Below the pieces are notes generated by a model. That model was not told the origin of the DNA and did no database searches. It saw only the letters and a program-made list of their open reading frames with translations. Of a stretch of 64,000 bases of DNA, positions 9,678 through 18,460 are shown one piece after another (position 1 is the first letter of the stretch; each line of letters opens with the position of its first letter). Source of the stretch: Chthonomonas calidirosea T49. Lineage in GTDB: Bacteria > Armatimonadota > Chthonomonadetes > Chthonomonadales > Chthonomonadaceae. The stretch is taken from assembly GCF_000427095.1 (NCBI RefSeq), contig NC_021487.1, positions 2,315,325 through 2,379,324 of the forward strand, written 5' to 3'. The translations under genes were made by a program, and so were the position numbers.

Positions 9678-10961
9678 CTAGGCGCTGTGCGCCTCTTCCT
9701 TTGTTCGTATCGGCCCCTGCTGTAGGCGCTGAAAGAGATCGGCCCACTCCTTCGAGCCGTCGTCGGCGAACGTCTCCATGCGAACGCCGCGCTCCTGAAC
9801 CGGTTGGTTTCCTGCCAAGAAATCGTCCCAACACTGCTGCATATCCCGATACCACACCGCGAACCCCTGAGGCCACACCACCTGCAAAAGCAGCCGTGGA
9901 CGTGGAATGGCGTAGGGTGGGCGCATCCGATAGCGCATCAAGGCCTCCTCATCCAGCTCAACTCCTAGCCCCGACCCCTCCGGTACACGCGCATAACCCC
10001 CTACAATCTCAATGGCACGCTTTAGCAGGTCGTCCGCATAGTTGTTAAGGCAGTTCACTGCCGGCCATACCGCCCGCTTTAACACGGCACCTAGATGCAG
10101 CGAAAGAGCCGTTGTTAGCCCTGTGCCCACCATCTGCAGCCAAAACGGCATCTCGAAGGCATCGGCTAGGGCGGCCTGGCGGAGAATAGAGGCGATGCCT
10201 CCGCTGACCACAAAACCATCGCACACGCCACGGCGTGCGACGGTGGGGAAAGGCGGCTCGCCGAAATGGAGGGCGATAGGTCGTGTGGTAAGCGAGCGCA
10301 AATGCCGGTTGCCCTCCACATCGCGTTGGAAAATGGGCGATTCGTAGATGGCCACACGCCCATAGCGGTCGAGCTGCGAAAGCACCGGCCCCGCGTTGCC
10401 GGCGGTTAACAGCATCTGATTCCAATCCAAATCCAGCTTGAAATTGGGAGGAGTGACGCGACTGATGGCCTCGACTTGGGCGTAGATATCCCACCAAGGC
10501 CTTGCCTTGATTTTGTAGGAGGTATAGCCATATGCCACGGCCTCTTTCGCCTCCTCGGCAAAGGCCTCCGGCGACATGTCAATATTCCACCAGCTGATAG
10601 GGCACCAATCCCGAACCTTCGGTAGGTTGAGGAGCCTATAGACGGGAACCTCTAACGCCTTTCCAACCACATCGTAAAGAGCCATCTGCAGCCCAGCCCC
10701 AAGCCTATCGTCGCCCAAAAACTCCACCGGGTTGCCACCGATAACGCGCTGAACGGCCTCCTCAGATACACGTCCCCACGTGTAGTGCAGCAGGGTCTCC
10801 CCGAAACCCACCAACCCGCGCACGTTGGTGGTTACTCGAATGATCTCGCTAATGCCCCACTGCCAAACCTCCCGCTGGTTCCAAACCTGGCAGCGTGGAG
10901 TGAAAGGCACATGAACCACAATCCGCTCAACCGTCTTGACCTTTAAACCGGATAGTCGCAT
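9678..10961 (-). CDS. Enolase-superfamily (mandelate racemase/muconate lactonizing type) protein
   Basis: 427 residues from ATG 10961. The N-terminal capping domain (VKTVERIVVHVPF...) is followed by a TIM barrel with SYKIKARPWW (the KxK base), LDLDWNQ (first metal Asp), YESP (second metal Glu) and CDGFVVSGGIASILRQAALA, which resembles the barrel-end GG-lacing region. This supports an acid-sugar dehydratase, racemase or epimerase, but the third metal ligand and the His/Asp dyad are not clear, so no substrate is assigned. A G9 tract on the coding strand (10968-10976) lies immediately upstream of the start and may serve as a purine-rich ribosome site. It faces a TIM-barrel epimerase gene, suggesting a shared sugar pathway. 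Confidence 0.78.
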   Translation of the reverse strand: MRLSGLKVKTVERIVVHVPFTPRCQVWNQREVWQWGISEIIRVTTNVRGLVGFGETLLHYTWGRVSEEAVQRVIGGNPVEFLGDDRLGAGLQMALYDVVGKALEVPVYRLLNLPKVRDWCPISWWNIDMSPEAFAEEAKEAVAYGYTSYKIKARPWWDIYAQVEAISRVTPPNFKLDLDWNQMLLTAGNAGPVLSQLDRYGRVAIYESPIFQRDVEGNRHLRSLTTRPIALHFGEPPFPTVARRGVCDGFVVSGGIASILRQAALADAFEMPFWLQMVGTGLTTALSLHLGAVLKRAVWPAVNCLNNYADDLLKRAIEIVGGYARVPEGSGLGVELDEEALMRYRMRPPYAIPRPRLLLQVVWPQGFAVWYRDMQQCWDDFLAGNQPVQERGVRMETFADDGSKEWADLFQRLQQGPIRTKEEAHSA

Positions 10962-11107
10962 GAGCGTCCCCCCCCCGCAAAATCTATCAACCCTCTGTTT
11001 ATGGTTTCCCACATAGTACGACAGAACCTGGCCGAAAACCTTTGGGCAAAGGCAGGAACCGGTGTTTGGGGTGTCCAAATATGTCGAGGAACTTTTTAGG
11101 AGGAGCT

Positions 11108-12107
11108 ATGGGCGATCATCAGAACGTTGTTGTAGACATCGGCATTAACGGAGCGTTTTTAACCCGGCGCTGGGAGGAACCAGAGAACTGGATGCGGCTT
11201 ACCCGCGAATGCGGCTTCGCGGCTCACTCCTTCTGTGCCGATGTCATACGACCCCTTTTTTTCTGGCGACCGGCCGTTTCAGCTGGAGCAGGCCAGGGCG
11301 ACACGAGAGGCGGCCGCGCGTTACGGCATCACCATCTGCGACCTCTATACCGGCGTGGCGACCCACCGTTTTCACGGCCTCTCGCACAGCGATCCTCGTC
11401 CACGCCAGCGCATGAAGGAGTGGATAGAGGCCGCCGCCGAGATCGCCGTAACGTTGGGAACCGATCTGCTAGGAGGCCATTGGGACGCTTTCTCCTGTGA
11501 GGTGCTGGCCGACCCGCAGCGTACGCGAGAGGCCACAAACCGACTGCATCAGACGTTTCGCGAGCTCGCCCAAAAGCTGCGCGCTAGCGGCCTGCGCGCG
11601 CTTATGCAGGAGCAGATGTACATTCCTAGCGAGAAGCCCTGGACGCTTGAGGAAGGCGAACGTTTTCTTCTCGAAGTCAATCGCGATAGGGGCGACGCTT
11701 TGCCGGTGCTGCTCACCCTGGATGTAGGCCATCAGGCCGGCATGCACTACGGCCTTGCTGGGCCCGACCTCGATTATACCGAATGGATACGTCGGTTCGG
11801 CGCGACCTGTGCCGTCATTCATCTGCAGCAAACGACCCCCGATGCCTCGCACCACTGGCCCTTTACGGAAGAATACAATCGGCGTGGCCATATTCGCATG
11901 GAAAAGGTGCTGGAGGCCTTACAACGGAGCCATGCGGAGTACGAACAAAGTCCCCTTGCTCAAGTGCTTCCTCGAGCGACCAAGCAGTGGCTTGTGGCCG
12001 AGATCATCCCCGGCTCGACGAAAACGGAGGCGCAACTGCTGAAGGAGCTGGAGGAGACAGCCCGGTTTCTGCGTGGCTATGTTCCCGAAGGAGGCCTTGT
12101 GATGTGA
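11108..12107 (+). pseudogene. Xylose-isomerase-like TIM-barrel epimerase/isomerase, frameshifted
   Basis: The start ATG 11108 follows AGGAGGAG. The first frame gives MGDHQNVVVDIGINGAFL...GFAAHSFCADVI; the protein then continues in another frame as FSGDRPFQLEQARATREAAARYG...LTLDVGHQAGMHYG...AVIHLQQT...LVAEIIPGS. The switch falls at a T7 tract (11256-11262): removing one T restores a single open frame of 333 codons. Conserved Glu/His/Asp positions (MQEQMY, DVGHQ, VIHLQQ) support a sugar-phosphate isomerase/epimerase fold. It is divergent from an enolase-superfamily gene across 146 bases. Whether the insertion is real cannot be told from sequence alone. Confidence 0.75.
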
Positions 12108-12233
12108 AGTTTTTCATAGTCTGAAACAATTTTCGAGCGCTTTCGTCTATGCTGTTAAGAAACGAGCAAAATGTGGAACAACCAAGGGTGAATCGGCTGT
12201 TGTGGTTAGTACGGAAGTATGCTGAGGTAAGGA

Positions 12234-12449
12234 ATGGAACAGGACGAGAAAGCGCTCTATTTAACCGAAGAAGAGGCCTTGGGACTGCTGGAGTTGGCGC
12301 TAACTAGCGCAACTGAGATGAATGCGGAGCAGCGCAGCGCCCTCATGAAGCTTACGGCTTTTTGTAGGGAGGTATGGAGCCGTAACACGACCCGCGACGG
12401 CCAGCAGAAGTTGGAGAAGGAGCCGTGTTCACCCTACAGCTCCTCCTGA
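12234..12449 (+). CDS. Small acidic protein of unknown function
   Basis: 71 residues, MEQDEKALYLTEEEALGLLE..., predicted mostly helical, no Cys pairs or membrane segment. GAGGTAAGG precedes ATG 12234 at a sensible distance. The last 21 bases overlap the 3' end of the converging membrane-protein gene. I do not recognise a family; the SD and start make it a plausible gene. Confidence 0.5.
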   Translation: MEQDEKALYLTEEEALGLLELALTSATEMNAEQRSALMKLTAFCREVWSRNTTRDGQQKLEKEPCSPYSSS

Positions 12450-13007
12450 TGCCTCTTCTTTGGCAGGCGCTGGTTCCGCGGTTGCCAGCCGTTGGGCGTA
12501 GCGACTTTTAGCCCGATGGCGCCTAATCCACTCCGCAATCTGTTTCGCTCGCTCCTCCTCTCCCAAATGCCGATAGGCCAACAATAAGCGATAGTGTATC
12601 TCTCCATCCCTATCAAAACCCATGTTGCCAAAACGATGAAAGTACTCCAGCACGGCGGCCGCGTCGGCGTAGCGCTTCTGCGCTAAACGACGGAACCCAA
12701 GTTCCCTAAGCTCCACAAACAGCTTCTCAAGCCAGTAGCGCGAAATAAACGAAAGCGCAAACACAATGGCAAAGTAGAAATAGATAAGGTTGTAGTTACG
12801 ATAATGTGGTACCGCTAACGAGAAAGCGATGGAAAGAAGCAGCAGCACAAGCAACAGAGCACCTAAACGCTTCCAATAGCCCTTAAACAGCTTGTCGGCC
12901 TCTTTTAACGTCTCTGCCGTGGGCGTTTTTACACCAGGCCGATTGTCCTGCGCTGAGGGTGACGTCGTATGTTTCTGCTTGCGCCCTTTGGAACGTAGTC
13001 TTGCCAT
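12429..13007 (-). CDS. Two-helix membrane protein with TPR-like tail
   Basis: 192 residues. A basic, disordered N-terminus (MARLRSKGRKQKH...) precedes two membrane helices (LGALLLVLLLLSIAFSLAVP at about 47-67; LIYFYFAIVFALSFISRYWL at about 73-93). A soluble helical region (RRLAQKRYADAAAVLEYFHR...YRLLLAYRHLGEEERA) then looks like one or two TPR repeats. GGAGGAGAGG precedes the ATG. It lies 9 bases after the ABC permease stop, so it is probably the last gene of that transcript. Function unknown. Confidence 0.75.
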   Translation of the reverse strand: MARLRSKGRKQKHTTSPSAQDNRPGVKTPTAETLKEADKLFKGYWKRLGALLLVLLLLSIAFSLAVPHYRNYNLIYFYFAIVFALSFISRYWLEKLFVELRELGFRRLAQKRYADAAAVLEYFHRFGNMGFDRDGEIHYRLLLAYRHLGEEERAKQIAEWIRRHRAKSRYAQRLATAEPAPAKEEASGGAVG

Positions 13008-13016
13008 CCTCTCCTC

Positions 13017-14132
13017 CTAAAAGGGTTCCCGTAACTGCTTACGTAGCAAAACAAAGAAGAGTGGCACGCCGAAGAGAGAGGTGACCACTCCCACCTGAAT
13101 GTCGAACAGATAGACGCGCGCCATCCAATCGGAGAGCACCAGCAGCAGCGCGCCTAGTAACATGGCCGCTGGCAACAGGTGCCGATGGCGCGGCCCCACC
13201 ACCTGCCGCGCAGCATGAGGAGTTACGAACCCAATGAAGGCGATAATGCCGGCTGTCGCCACGGCCGCCGCGGTGACGAGCGCGCCCGCCACGATGATCG
13301 TACGTTTTAATCGTTCGGTGTGTACCCCCAAGTGCGCTGCTGTCTCCTCTCCAAATGTGAGGAGGTCCAGCTGCGGTGCCAGTCTCCATAAGAGCAGCGT
13401 TCCGAGAAGGCCAAAAGGCAGCAGCAGGCCAAGTTTTTGCCAATCCACGCTCTCCAAACTGCCGAAGAGGGTTGCCATAATGCGCGCTTCTCTATCCGCA
13501 CCAGCCTGCATTCCTAAGGTAACAATAAGGGGTATCAACGACCAGCAGAAGGTACCAACGATCACCCCCGCCAGCAACAGCGTTTGCGGGGAGATGCGCC
13601 CGCCTACGCGCGCGATGAATAACACGAACCCAACAGCAAGCACGCCGCTTGCAAAGGCTGCCACCATTTGAGCATAGCCCCCAAGCCAAGCCGTTCCCCC
13701 TAGAATGACAATGAGCAAAGACCCCAAGGCCGATCCAGAGGCGATCCCCACCGTGTAGGGATCGGCCAAGGGGTTCATGAGGAGGCTCTGAAACGCCACG
13801 CCGACGGCGGCTAGCAGCATGCCCACCAAGGCACCAGCCAGCGCGCGCGGAACGCGCTCCTGCCAGACGATGACATCGGCATAGGGCACGGTAGCGACCT
13901 TAGGCGCCAAGGGGTGGAGGAAGGGCATATGGCGCAAGAGCGTCTGCGCCACGACCGACGGGGTCACCACACGCGCCACGTCGGAGGGCCCCATCCAGAT
14001 GTCGAGCAACAGCGCCCCAAACAGTAACAGCGTAATCACCAGAAGAAACAGCAGGGTGCGCCTCAGATGTCTATCTCCAATAAACGGCTTTCCTTCTCTG
14101 AGATGCTCCCGAGTTTCCGACACTTCTGCCAT
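13017..14132 (-). CDS. FecCD-family ABC transporter permease (cobalamin/siderophore type)
   Basis: 371 residues, about ten membrane helices. Family marks are WQERVPRALAGALVGMLLAAVGVAFQSLLMNPLADPYTVGIASGSALG and, near the end, GFVTPHAARQVVGPRHRHLLPAAML. (Segments quoted are known BtuC/FhuB landmarks; longest run broken here: MNPLAD-PYTVGIASGSALG.) It imports a metal-organic cofactor such as B12, heme or a siderophore with a binding protein and an ATPase. The binding protein is encoded immediately upstream (its TAG directly abuts this ATG). No ATPase gene is present in the window. Start ATG 14132 has AAGGACGG upstream within the preceding gene. Confidence 0.9.
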   Translation of the reverse strand: MAEVSETREHLREGKPFIGDRHLRRTLLFLLVITLLLFGALLLDIWMGPSDVARVVTPSVVAQTLLRHMPFLHPLAPKVATVPYADVIVWQERVPRALAGALVGMLLAAVGVAFQSLLMNPLADPYTVGIASGSALGSLLIVILGGTAWLGGYAQMVAAFASGVLAVGFVLFIARVGGRISPQTLLLAGVIVGTFCWSLIPLIVTLGMQAGADREARIMATLFGSLESVDWQKLGLLLPFGLLGTLLLWRLAPQLDLLTFGEETAAHLGVHTERLKRTIIVAGALVTAAAVATAGIIAFIGFVTPHAARQVVGPRHRHLLPAAMLLGALLLVLSDWMARVYLFDIQVGVVTSLFGVPLFFVLLRKQLREPF

Positions 14133-15089
14133 CTAGGGTGCCGTCCTTACAAGAGCAGAACGGTTGAAGTGAGCCATCTCATGAGGGTGCAGGTAACGGG
14201 CCAGAGCCACGACGGCGTCCGCCATGCGGGGGCCGGGACGTTCGAGGGTGTCTATCGCGGTGAAAAAGCGATTGTTGCGTACCGCTGGCACCGCCTGCGC
14301 CCATCCGGGCATCTGGCGTATTGCAGGCACAAGCTCAGGGGCACACAAAATTACCTCCGGCTGAAGCGCAACGGCCTCCTCCGGAGAAATGACGTTGCCC
14401 GGAGGAGGTTTAGCCACCACGTTGACCCCGCCTGCGATGGTGATGAGGTCGTTAATAAACGAGTTGGGGCCCGTGGTGTAGAGCGGATTGGTTCCGTAGA
14501 GGATGAGGACGCGCGGCCTATGCGGCGCTTTTGCTACCGCTGTGCGAACCGCATTGAGCTTGGCCTGAAGTGATTGCACAAGGGCTTGAGCCTGTTGTGA
14601 GGTGCCTGTGGCCTCGCCGAGGAGCAGAATAGAGCTTAGAACGGCTTTGACACTGCTTACATCTATGGTGAGCTGTGGGACGCCCGCCTTTTGTAGAGGA
14701 GCTAGGAGGTTATGATTCAGGTCTTTAATGTCAATCACCAGATCGGGGTTTTGAGCTAAGATCGGCTCGATGTCGTTGCTGAGGGCGTTGAAGTGGGGTT
14801 TTTGTTTTGCTTCCGGTGGGTAGTCACAGGCCGTAGTATCGAGTACAAGGCGGTTTTGCAAGCCGAGCTTGTAAAGAATTTCGGTGATGCTGGGCGCACA
14901 AGAGACAATACGCTGCGGATACCGTTTCAGTATCAGATGGTGCCCAACAGTGTCCACCAAGCTCGTTATCGTGCCCGAAGGCGATTGCGGGAGGGCGGTA
15001 GCTCGTTTTGCGGAGGGCGTGTTGCTGCACCCCGCTCCAATTCCCCAAATAAGCCCTGCTGTCAGGATAACCAGTGCAAATCTTTTCAT
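14133..15089 (-). CDS. BtuF/FepB-type ABC substrate-binding lipoprotein
   Basis: 318 residues from ATG 15089. A signal peptide MKRFALVILTAGLIWGIGAG ends in Cys (lipobox GAGC), so it should be a lipoprotein. The mature part has the two-lobe helical-backbone fold: RIVSCAPSITEILYKLGL, DYPPEAKQKPHF, LAQNPDLVIDIKDLN, and a C-lobe with YTTGPNSFINDLITIAGG and SPEEAVALQPEVILC. It captures cobalamin or an iron chelate for the permease encoded next. An upstream ATG at 15125 has GGAGGAG 15 bases ahead and would add 12 residues to the signal peptide. I see no cobalamin riboswitch in the upstream 180 bases. Confidence 0.85.
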   Translation of the reverse strand: MKRFALVILTAGLIWGIGAGCSNTPSAKRATALPQSPSGTITSLVDTVGHHLILKRYPQRIVSCAPSITEILYKLGLQNRLVLDTTACDYPPEAKQKPHFNALSNDIEPILAQNPDLVIDIKDLNHNLLAPLQKAGVPQLTIDVSSVKAVLSSILLLGEATGTSQQAQALVQSLQAKLNAVRTAVAKAPHRPRVLILYGTNPLYTTGPNSFINDLITIAGGVNVVAKPPPGNVISPEEAVALQPEVILCAPELVPAIRQMPGWAQAVPAVRNNRFFTAIDTLERPGPRMADAVVALARYLHPHEMAHFNRSALVRTAP

Positions 15090-15247
15090 GGGCGTATCCA
15101 CGCAAAAACCGCCGGCTTTAACCATGTGGGGCTGTGCCGCTCCTCCTTTCTTCGTTCCGTCGTTCCTAAATATGGTACCTTTTCGGATGGGAGAGATGGA
15201 CGTTGAATGGAGTGTGGTGGTCTACGAGAGCCTCTGCACGCCAGAAG

Positions 15248-15299
15248 GGAACGCAGGCGTCCCGCCTGCAAAAGGAACGTAGATGTCCCACCTGCAAAT
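15248..15299. repeat. Two tandem 26-bp degenerate repeats
   Basis: Unit GGAACGCAGGCGTCCCGCCT+GCAAAA occurs at 15248-15273 and, with four changes, at 15274-15299. Each unit contains an internal inverted repeat (GCAGGCG/CGCCTGC). Similar GGAACGC-AGGCGTCC-CGCCTGC intergenic repeats are dispersed in many bacterial genomes. Confidence 0.75.
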
Positions 15300-15312
15300 C
15301 GTTTACAGTCGT

Positions 15313-16095
15313 TTACAGCGGCCGCTGCTTGTGGGTAAGTAGAAGCTTTTGCTGTTGCTCAATGAGTGTGCGGAGGGCAGCAAGCTCATCCGGGCGAAGT
15401 TTGCGCCAAGTGCCTGGGGCCAGACCTTTAAGGCGAAGGTTGCCAAAGCCGATTCGAGTGAGTTGACGAACTGGGTGCCCTACGGCCTCCATCATGCGCC
15501 GCACCTGACGGTTGCGACCCTCCCGAATAGTGATATCCAAAATGGTAGACTGTGTGCCCTTATCGTAATCCACAAAGCGGACCTCTGCCGGTGCCGTTAG
15601 CCCGTCCTCTAGCACTACCCCCTCTGCGAGGCTACGAGCGGCCTGCGGTCCCACAAAGCCTTTGGCCACAACACGATAGGTTTTAGGGATTTCGAAGCGC
15701 GGATGGGTGAGTTTGTAGGCCAAATCGCCGTCATTTGTCAACAACAGCAGGCCGGAGCTGTTGATGTCGAGCCGACCCACCGGGTAGACGCGGGCAGGCA
15801 GCGGGCCCACCACATCGAGCACCGTTGGACGACCCCTGGGGTCTTGCACGGTGCTCACCACCCCAACGGGCTTATTTAGCATGAGATAGAGAAAAGGTTG
15901 TGCGTTTTCCAGAGCGATGCGCTCTCCGTCCACGGTAACCACATCGTGGGTAGGGTCAATGAGCTGCCCTGGTTCCGTTACCACTTGGTGGTTGACGGCC
16001 ACACGCCCCTGTTTTATCAGCTCAGCACAGGCTCTACGAGAGGCGACTCCAGCGGCGGCGAGCGCCTTTTGCAAACGCACCGATTCCTGCGACAT
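15313..16095 (-). CDS. RsuA/RluB-family rRNA pseudouridine synthase
   Basis: 260 residues from ATG 16095. An N-terminal S4 RNA-binding domain (RLQKALAAAGVASRRACAEL, about 6-65) is followed by the catalytic domain with VYPVGRLDINSSGLLLLTND, whose GRLD Asp is the catalytic residue, and by REGRNRQVRRMMEAVGH. It isomerises a uridine in 16S or 23S rRNA. The gene starts inside the end of the upstream DD-carboxypeptidase gene (62-base overlap). A further in-frame ATG at 16134 would lengthen it by a hydrophobic, family-unlike stretch. No clear SD precedes either start, so translation is probably coupled. Confidence 0.9.
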   Translation of the reverse strand: MSQESVRLQKALAAAGVASRRACAELIKQGRVAVNHQVVTEPGQLIDPTHDVVTVDGERIALENAQPFLYLMLNKPVGVVSTVQDPRGRPTVLDVVGPLPARVYPVGRLDINSSGLLLLTNDGDLAYKLTHPRFEIPKTYRVVAKGFVGPQAARSLAEGVVLEDGLTAPAEVRFVDYDKGTQSTILDITIREGRNRQVRRMMEAVGHPVRQLTRIGFGNLRLKGLAPGTWRKLRPDELAALRTLIEQQQKLLLTHKQRPL

Positions 16096-17440
16096 AACGA
16101 AAGGATACCAGACAAAGAGCCAAAATAGCGGCATCCCGAAGCAGAGGCGGCCAGAATGAGGAGGGCGCCTTGGTGAGCTCCTTCACGGCCACGCCATCGC
16201 CGAACGCGGCTACAAGGGGCACCTGCACCACGGGAACGCCGTTAACCAGTCCTATGGCCTCTCCTACCTTTTCGCCAGGCTGCACCGGAGCCGAAATCGG
16301 GTTAAGCCGCATCTGCAGCCCCAACGAGGCGTGGGCCTTCTTAGGTAGCACCACCTCCAACCTATCTGCCGTACGCACAGGGATGCGGGGCATCACACCA
16401 TGCACCACCGAGCAGACCCCCACCGGTTGGCCGGCCGCTTCGAGCACATGAGGTTCAAAGTTGTGAAACCCGTAGTTCATGAGCGCCTCAGTATCTTTAA
16501 CGAAATGAGGGCAGTTTAATACTACGGAGATCAACTCCCAACCGTTTCGCGTGTCGGAGCCGACAAAACAGTGTCCGGCGGGCACTGTCCAGCCGGTTTT
16601 GATGCCGTCTGCTCCTGGAAAGTGGCCTACGAAGTGGGTATGGTTTTGCATCACCACATCGTGCTTATCTATGGAGCGTTGGATAACGGCTTTGGTCAGC
16701 CCGACCACCTCGCGAATGCGTGGCACCTTCATGGCAGCGCGTGCAATGGTGGCGAGGTCACGAGCGGTGGTATAGTGCCCTTTTTGGGTAAGGCCGTGGG
16801 GGTTCATAAAGTGGGTGTGTGTGCAGCCGAGCTCTGCTGCCTTCTGGTTCATCAGGGCAACGAAAGCCTCTACGCTGCCGGCCGCCTTTTCTGCTGCGGC
16901 TACAGCGCCGTCATTCGCCGAGCGCAGAAGAAGGGCCCGCAGCAGGTCATGCGCAGTAAGGCGTTCCCCTACCTTCAGGTGCATAGAGGATTGTGGTGTA
17001 GAGGCAGCTCGCTTGCTGGCCACAATGATGGCGTTATCGGGCACACGTTCGCAAAAGACAAGGGCTGTCATAATTTTGGTGCAGCTGGCCATGGGAAGCT
17101 CAAGATCGGGATTGTGGGCATAGAGCACCTGTCCATCGGCAGCGTCTACAAGGATGGCGGCGCGCGCGTGGATGGGCGGCGGTTTGGGGAAATCGGGTAA
17201 CGGTTTGGGGTCTACTGGCTGAGACGGCACAAAAGTTTGCGTTACAGGCGCAGCCACCGGAATAAGCTTGGAAGCTGTGGCGAAGACCCTCGGCCTCGAT
17301 GGCAGATGGGGCGAGGTTTTATGCCACAACTTCCAAGCTAAAAACCCACCTAGAATCGCCACAAAGCCGATAAGCCACCAAGGATAACGCAGCTGCGGCG
17401 GTGACGGCAACGGATGACCGGGACGATAGAGCGTTCTGAT
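16034..17440 (-). CDS. D-alanyl-D-alanine carboxypeptidase (DacA/PBP5 type)
   Basis: About 468 residues. An N-terminal membrane helix (YPWWLIGFVAILGGFLAWKL) precedes a peptidase S11 domain with SCTKIM (SxxK with nucleophile Ser), RSANDG (SxN) and DGIKTGW (KTG). A PBP5 C-domain and a C-terminal hydrophobic helix with an Arg-rich end follow. It trims the terminal D-Ala of peptidoglycan stem peptides. Start: AGGAGGAG (17445-17452) lies 6-7 bases before an in-frame ATC at 17438-17440, with no ATG or GTG. The first conventional codon is TTG 17410, about 35 bases from the SD. I prefer the ATC. The 3' end overlaps the pseudouridine synthase. Confidence 0.85.
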   Translation of the reverse strand: MRTLYRPGHPLPSPPQLRYPWWLIGFVAILGGFLAWKLWHKTSPHLPSRPRVFATASKLIPVAAPVTQTFVPSQPVDPKPLPDFPKPPPIHARAAILVDAADGQVLYAHNPDLELPMASCTKIMTALVFCERVPDNAIIVASKRAASTPQSSMHLKVGERLTAHDLLRALLLRSANDGAVAAAEKAAGSVEAFVALMNQKAAELGCTHTHFMNPHGLTQKGHYTTARDLATIARAAMKVPRIREVVGLTKAVIQRSIDKHDVVMQNHTHFVGHFPGADGIKTGWTVPAGHCFVGSDTRNGWELISVVLNCPHFVKDTEALMNYGFHNFEPHVLEAAGQPVGVCSVVHGVMPRIPVRTADRLEVVLPKKAHASLGLQMRLNPISAPVQPGEKVGEAIGLVNGVPVVQVPLVAAFGDGVAVKELTKAPSSFWPPLLRDAAILALCLVSFRYVAGIGAFAKGARRRWSRLS

Positions 17441-17589
17441 GTTTCTCCTCCTACGATGCCTAAAATCGGCAGATAGGGCGTCAGAGGTAGAGCTATTTTA
17501 GCAGGTTTTTGGAGAGAGTGCAAGCTGACATCCGGTTCGTGTGAGTGGAATGGAAGCCACTTAGATAAGGAGAAGGATTTTGCCAAGTG

Positions 17590-17598
17590 TGGTATAAT
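17590..17598 (+). promoter_or_regulatory. Extended -10 promoter of pseudopilin gene
   Basis: TGGTATAAT, a perfect TGnTATAAT. No good -35 is visible, as expected for extended -10 promoters. Transcription should start near 17605. Confidence 0.6.
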
Positions 17599-17645
17599 AA
17601 TAGAAGAGGGTGCGCATTTTCGCGAGCCCATCTTTTTAAAAATCG

Positions 17646-17667
17646 GTTGCTAAACATGTTTAGCAAC
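17646..17667. promoter_or_regulatory. Perfect 22-bp palindrome in the leader
   Basis: GTTGCTAAAC-AT-GTTTAGCAAC reads identically on both strands. It lies downstream of the promoter and 28 bases before the start codon. It could be an operator for a dimeric repressor or an RNA hairpin close to the SD (AAGGAG, 17680-17685). Confidence 0.6.
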
Positions 17668-17695
17668 GTCGAATTCCACTAAGGAGCTAAAAGTT

Positions 17696-18442
17696 ATGAA
17701 CAACTCTTTTCTCTCAAAGCAAAGGGCCTTTACGCTCATCGAGTTGCTCGTGGTTATCGCTATAATAGCGATACTTGCAGCCATTCTCTTCCCCGTTTTC
17801 GCCCAAGCACGAGAAAAGGCTCGAGCCGTCTCTTGTCTTTCTAACGAGAAGCAGATCATGCTTGGGGAGCTGATGTACACGCAGGACTACGACGGCGTGC
17901 ACAGTTGGACGTGGGGTTGGTATCCCTCCTGGGTACCCTGGCACCAGCAGATAGACCCCTATATCAAAAATAAGCAGATATGGCACTGCCCAGACGACGC
18001 TTGGAGTCGTGGACAGGATGCGGCCAACCCCAAACAGCCTGCCATTCCGGTAACTTACAGTCAAAACTTTATGTGGCCTCTGGGCAACTGGGGCTGGGGG
18101 CCCAACTCTCCTAGCTACGAGATGTCTCCTGCCAGTGCGCCCGATTCAAGCATCACCAACCCTGCTACCACCATCTTTGTAGCAGAGCGTCCCAACTGGT
18201 ATCACCAGTGGAGTGAAGGGTGGGCTACCGAAGTGTTCTGGAACTACGGCGAGTTCAATATGCAGGGGGGTGGGGCCACCATTCACAGCCAGGGTAGCAA
18301 CTACGCCATGTGTGATGGCCATGTAAAATGGATGCGCGAAGATGCTACCCGCCAACCTATCGGCATTCAGGTTACGAACCCTGACCCCGTGCTGGTGCAG
18401 TCGGGCGTTTGGCCTAACGGCATGTGGGATAAGCGCCAATAG
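17696..18442 (+). CDS. Type IV pseudopilin-like protein with H-X9-DG motif
   Basis: 248 residues. It has a class III signal peptide (basic start, then [20 protein letters not shown] with Glu at +5) that is cut before Phe by a prepilin peptidase. A helical stalk [20 protein letters not shown] follows. The globular part is Trp/Pro-rich and ends with H197...D207-G208 in [17 protein letters not shown], fitting the H-X9-DG processing-associated motif of the DUF1559-related family, common in Planctomycetes and Armatimonadota. ATG 17696 follows CTAAGGAG. The first 30 residues after the basic start are almost identical to the pseudopilin at 46476-47384. It is followed by a small membrane protein gene and a terminator. 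Confidence 0.9.
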   Translation: MNNSFLSKQRAFTLIELLVVIAIIAILAAILFPVFAQAREKARAVSCLSNEKQIMLGELMYTQDYDGVHSWTWGWYPSWVPWHQQIDPYIKNKQIWHCPDDAWSRGQDAANPKQPAIPVTYSQNFMWPLGNWGWGPNSPSYEMSPASAPDSSITNPATTIFVAERPNWYHQWSEGWATEVFWNYGEFNMQGGGATIHSQGSNYAMCDGHVKWMREDATRQPIGIQVTNPDPVLVQSGVWPNGMWDKRQ

Positions 18443-18460
18443 TTTGAGAGAGGAACTACC

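Noticed and set aside
15126-15312. Possible cobalamin riboswitch before the BtuF-like gene
   Set aside because: No B12-box-like conserved core was found on the minus strand; only short repeats and ordinary sequence are present.
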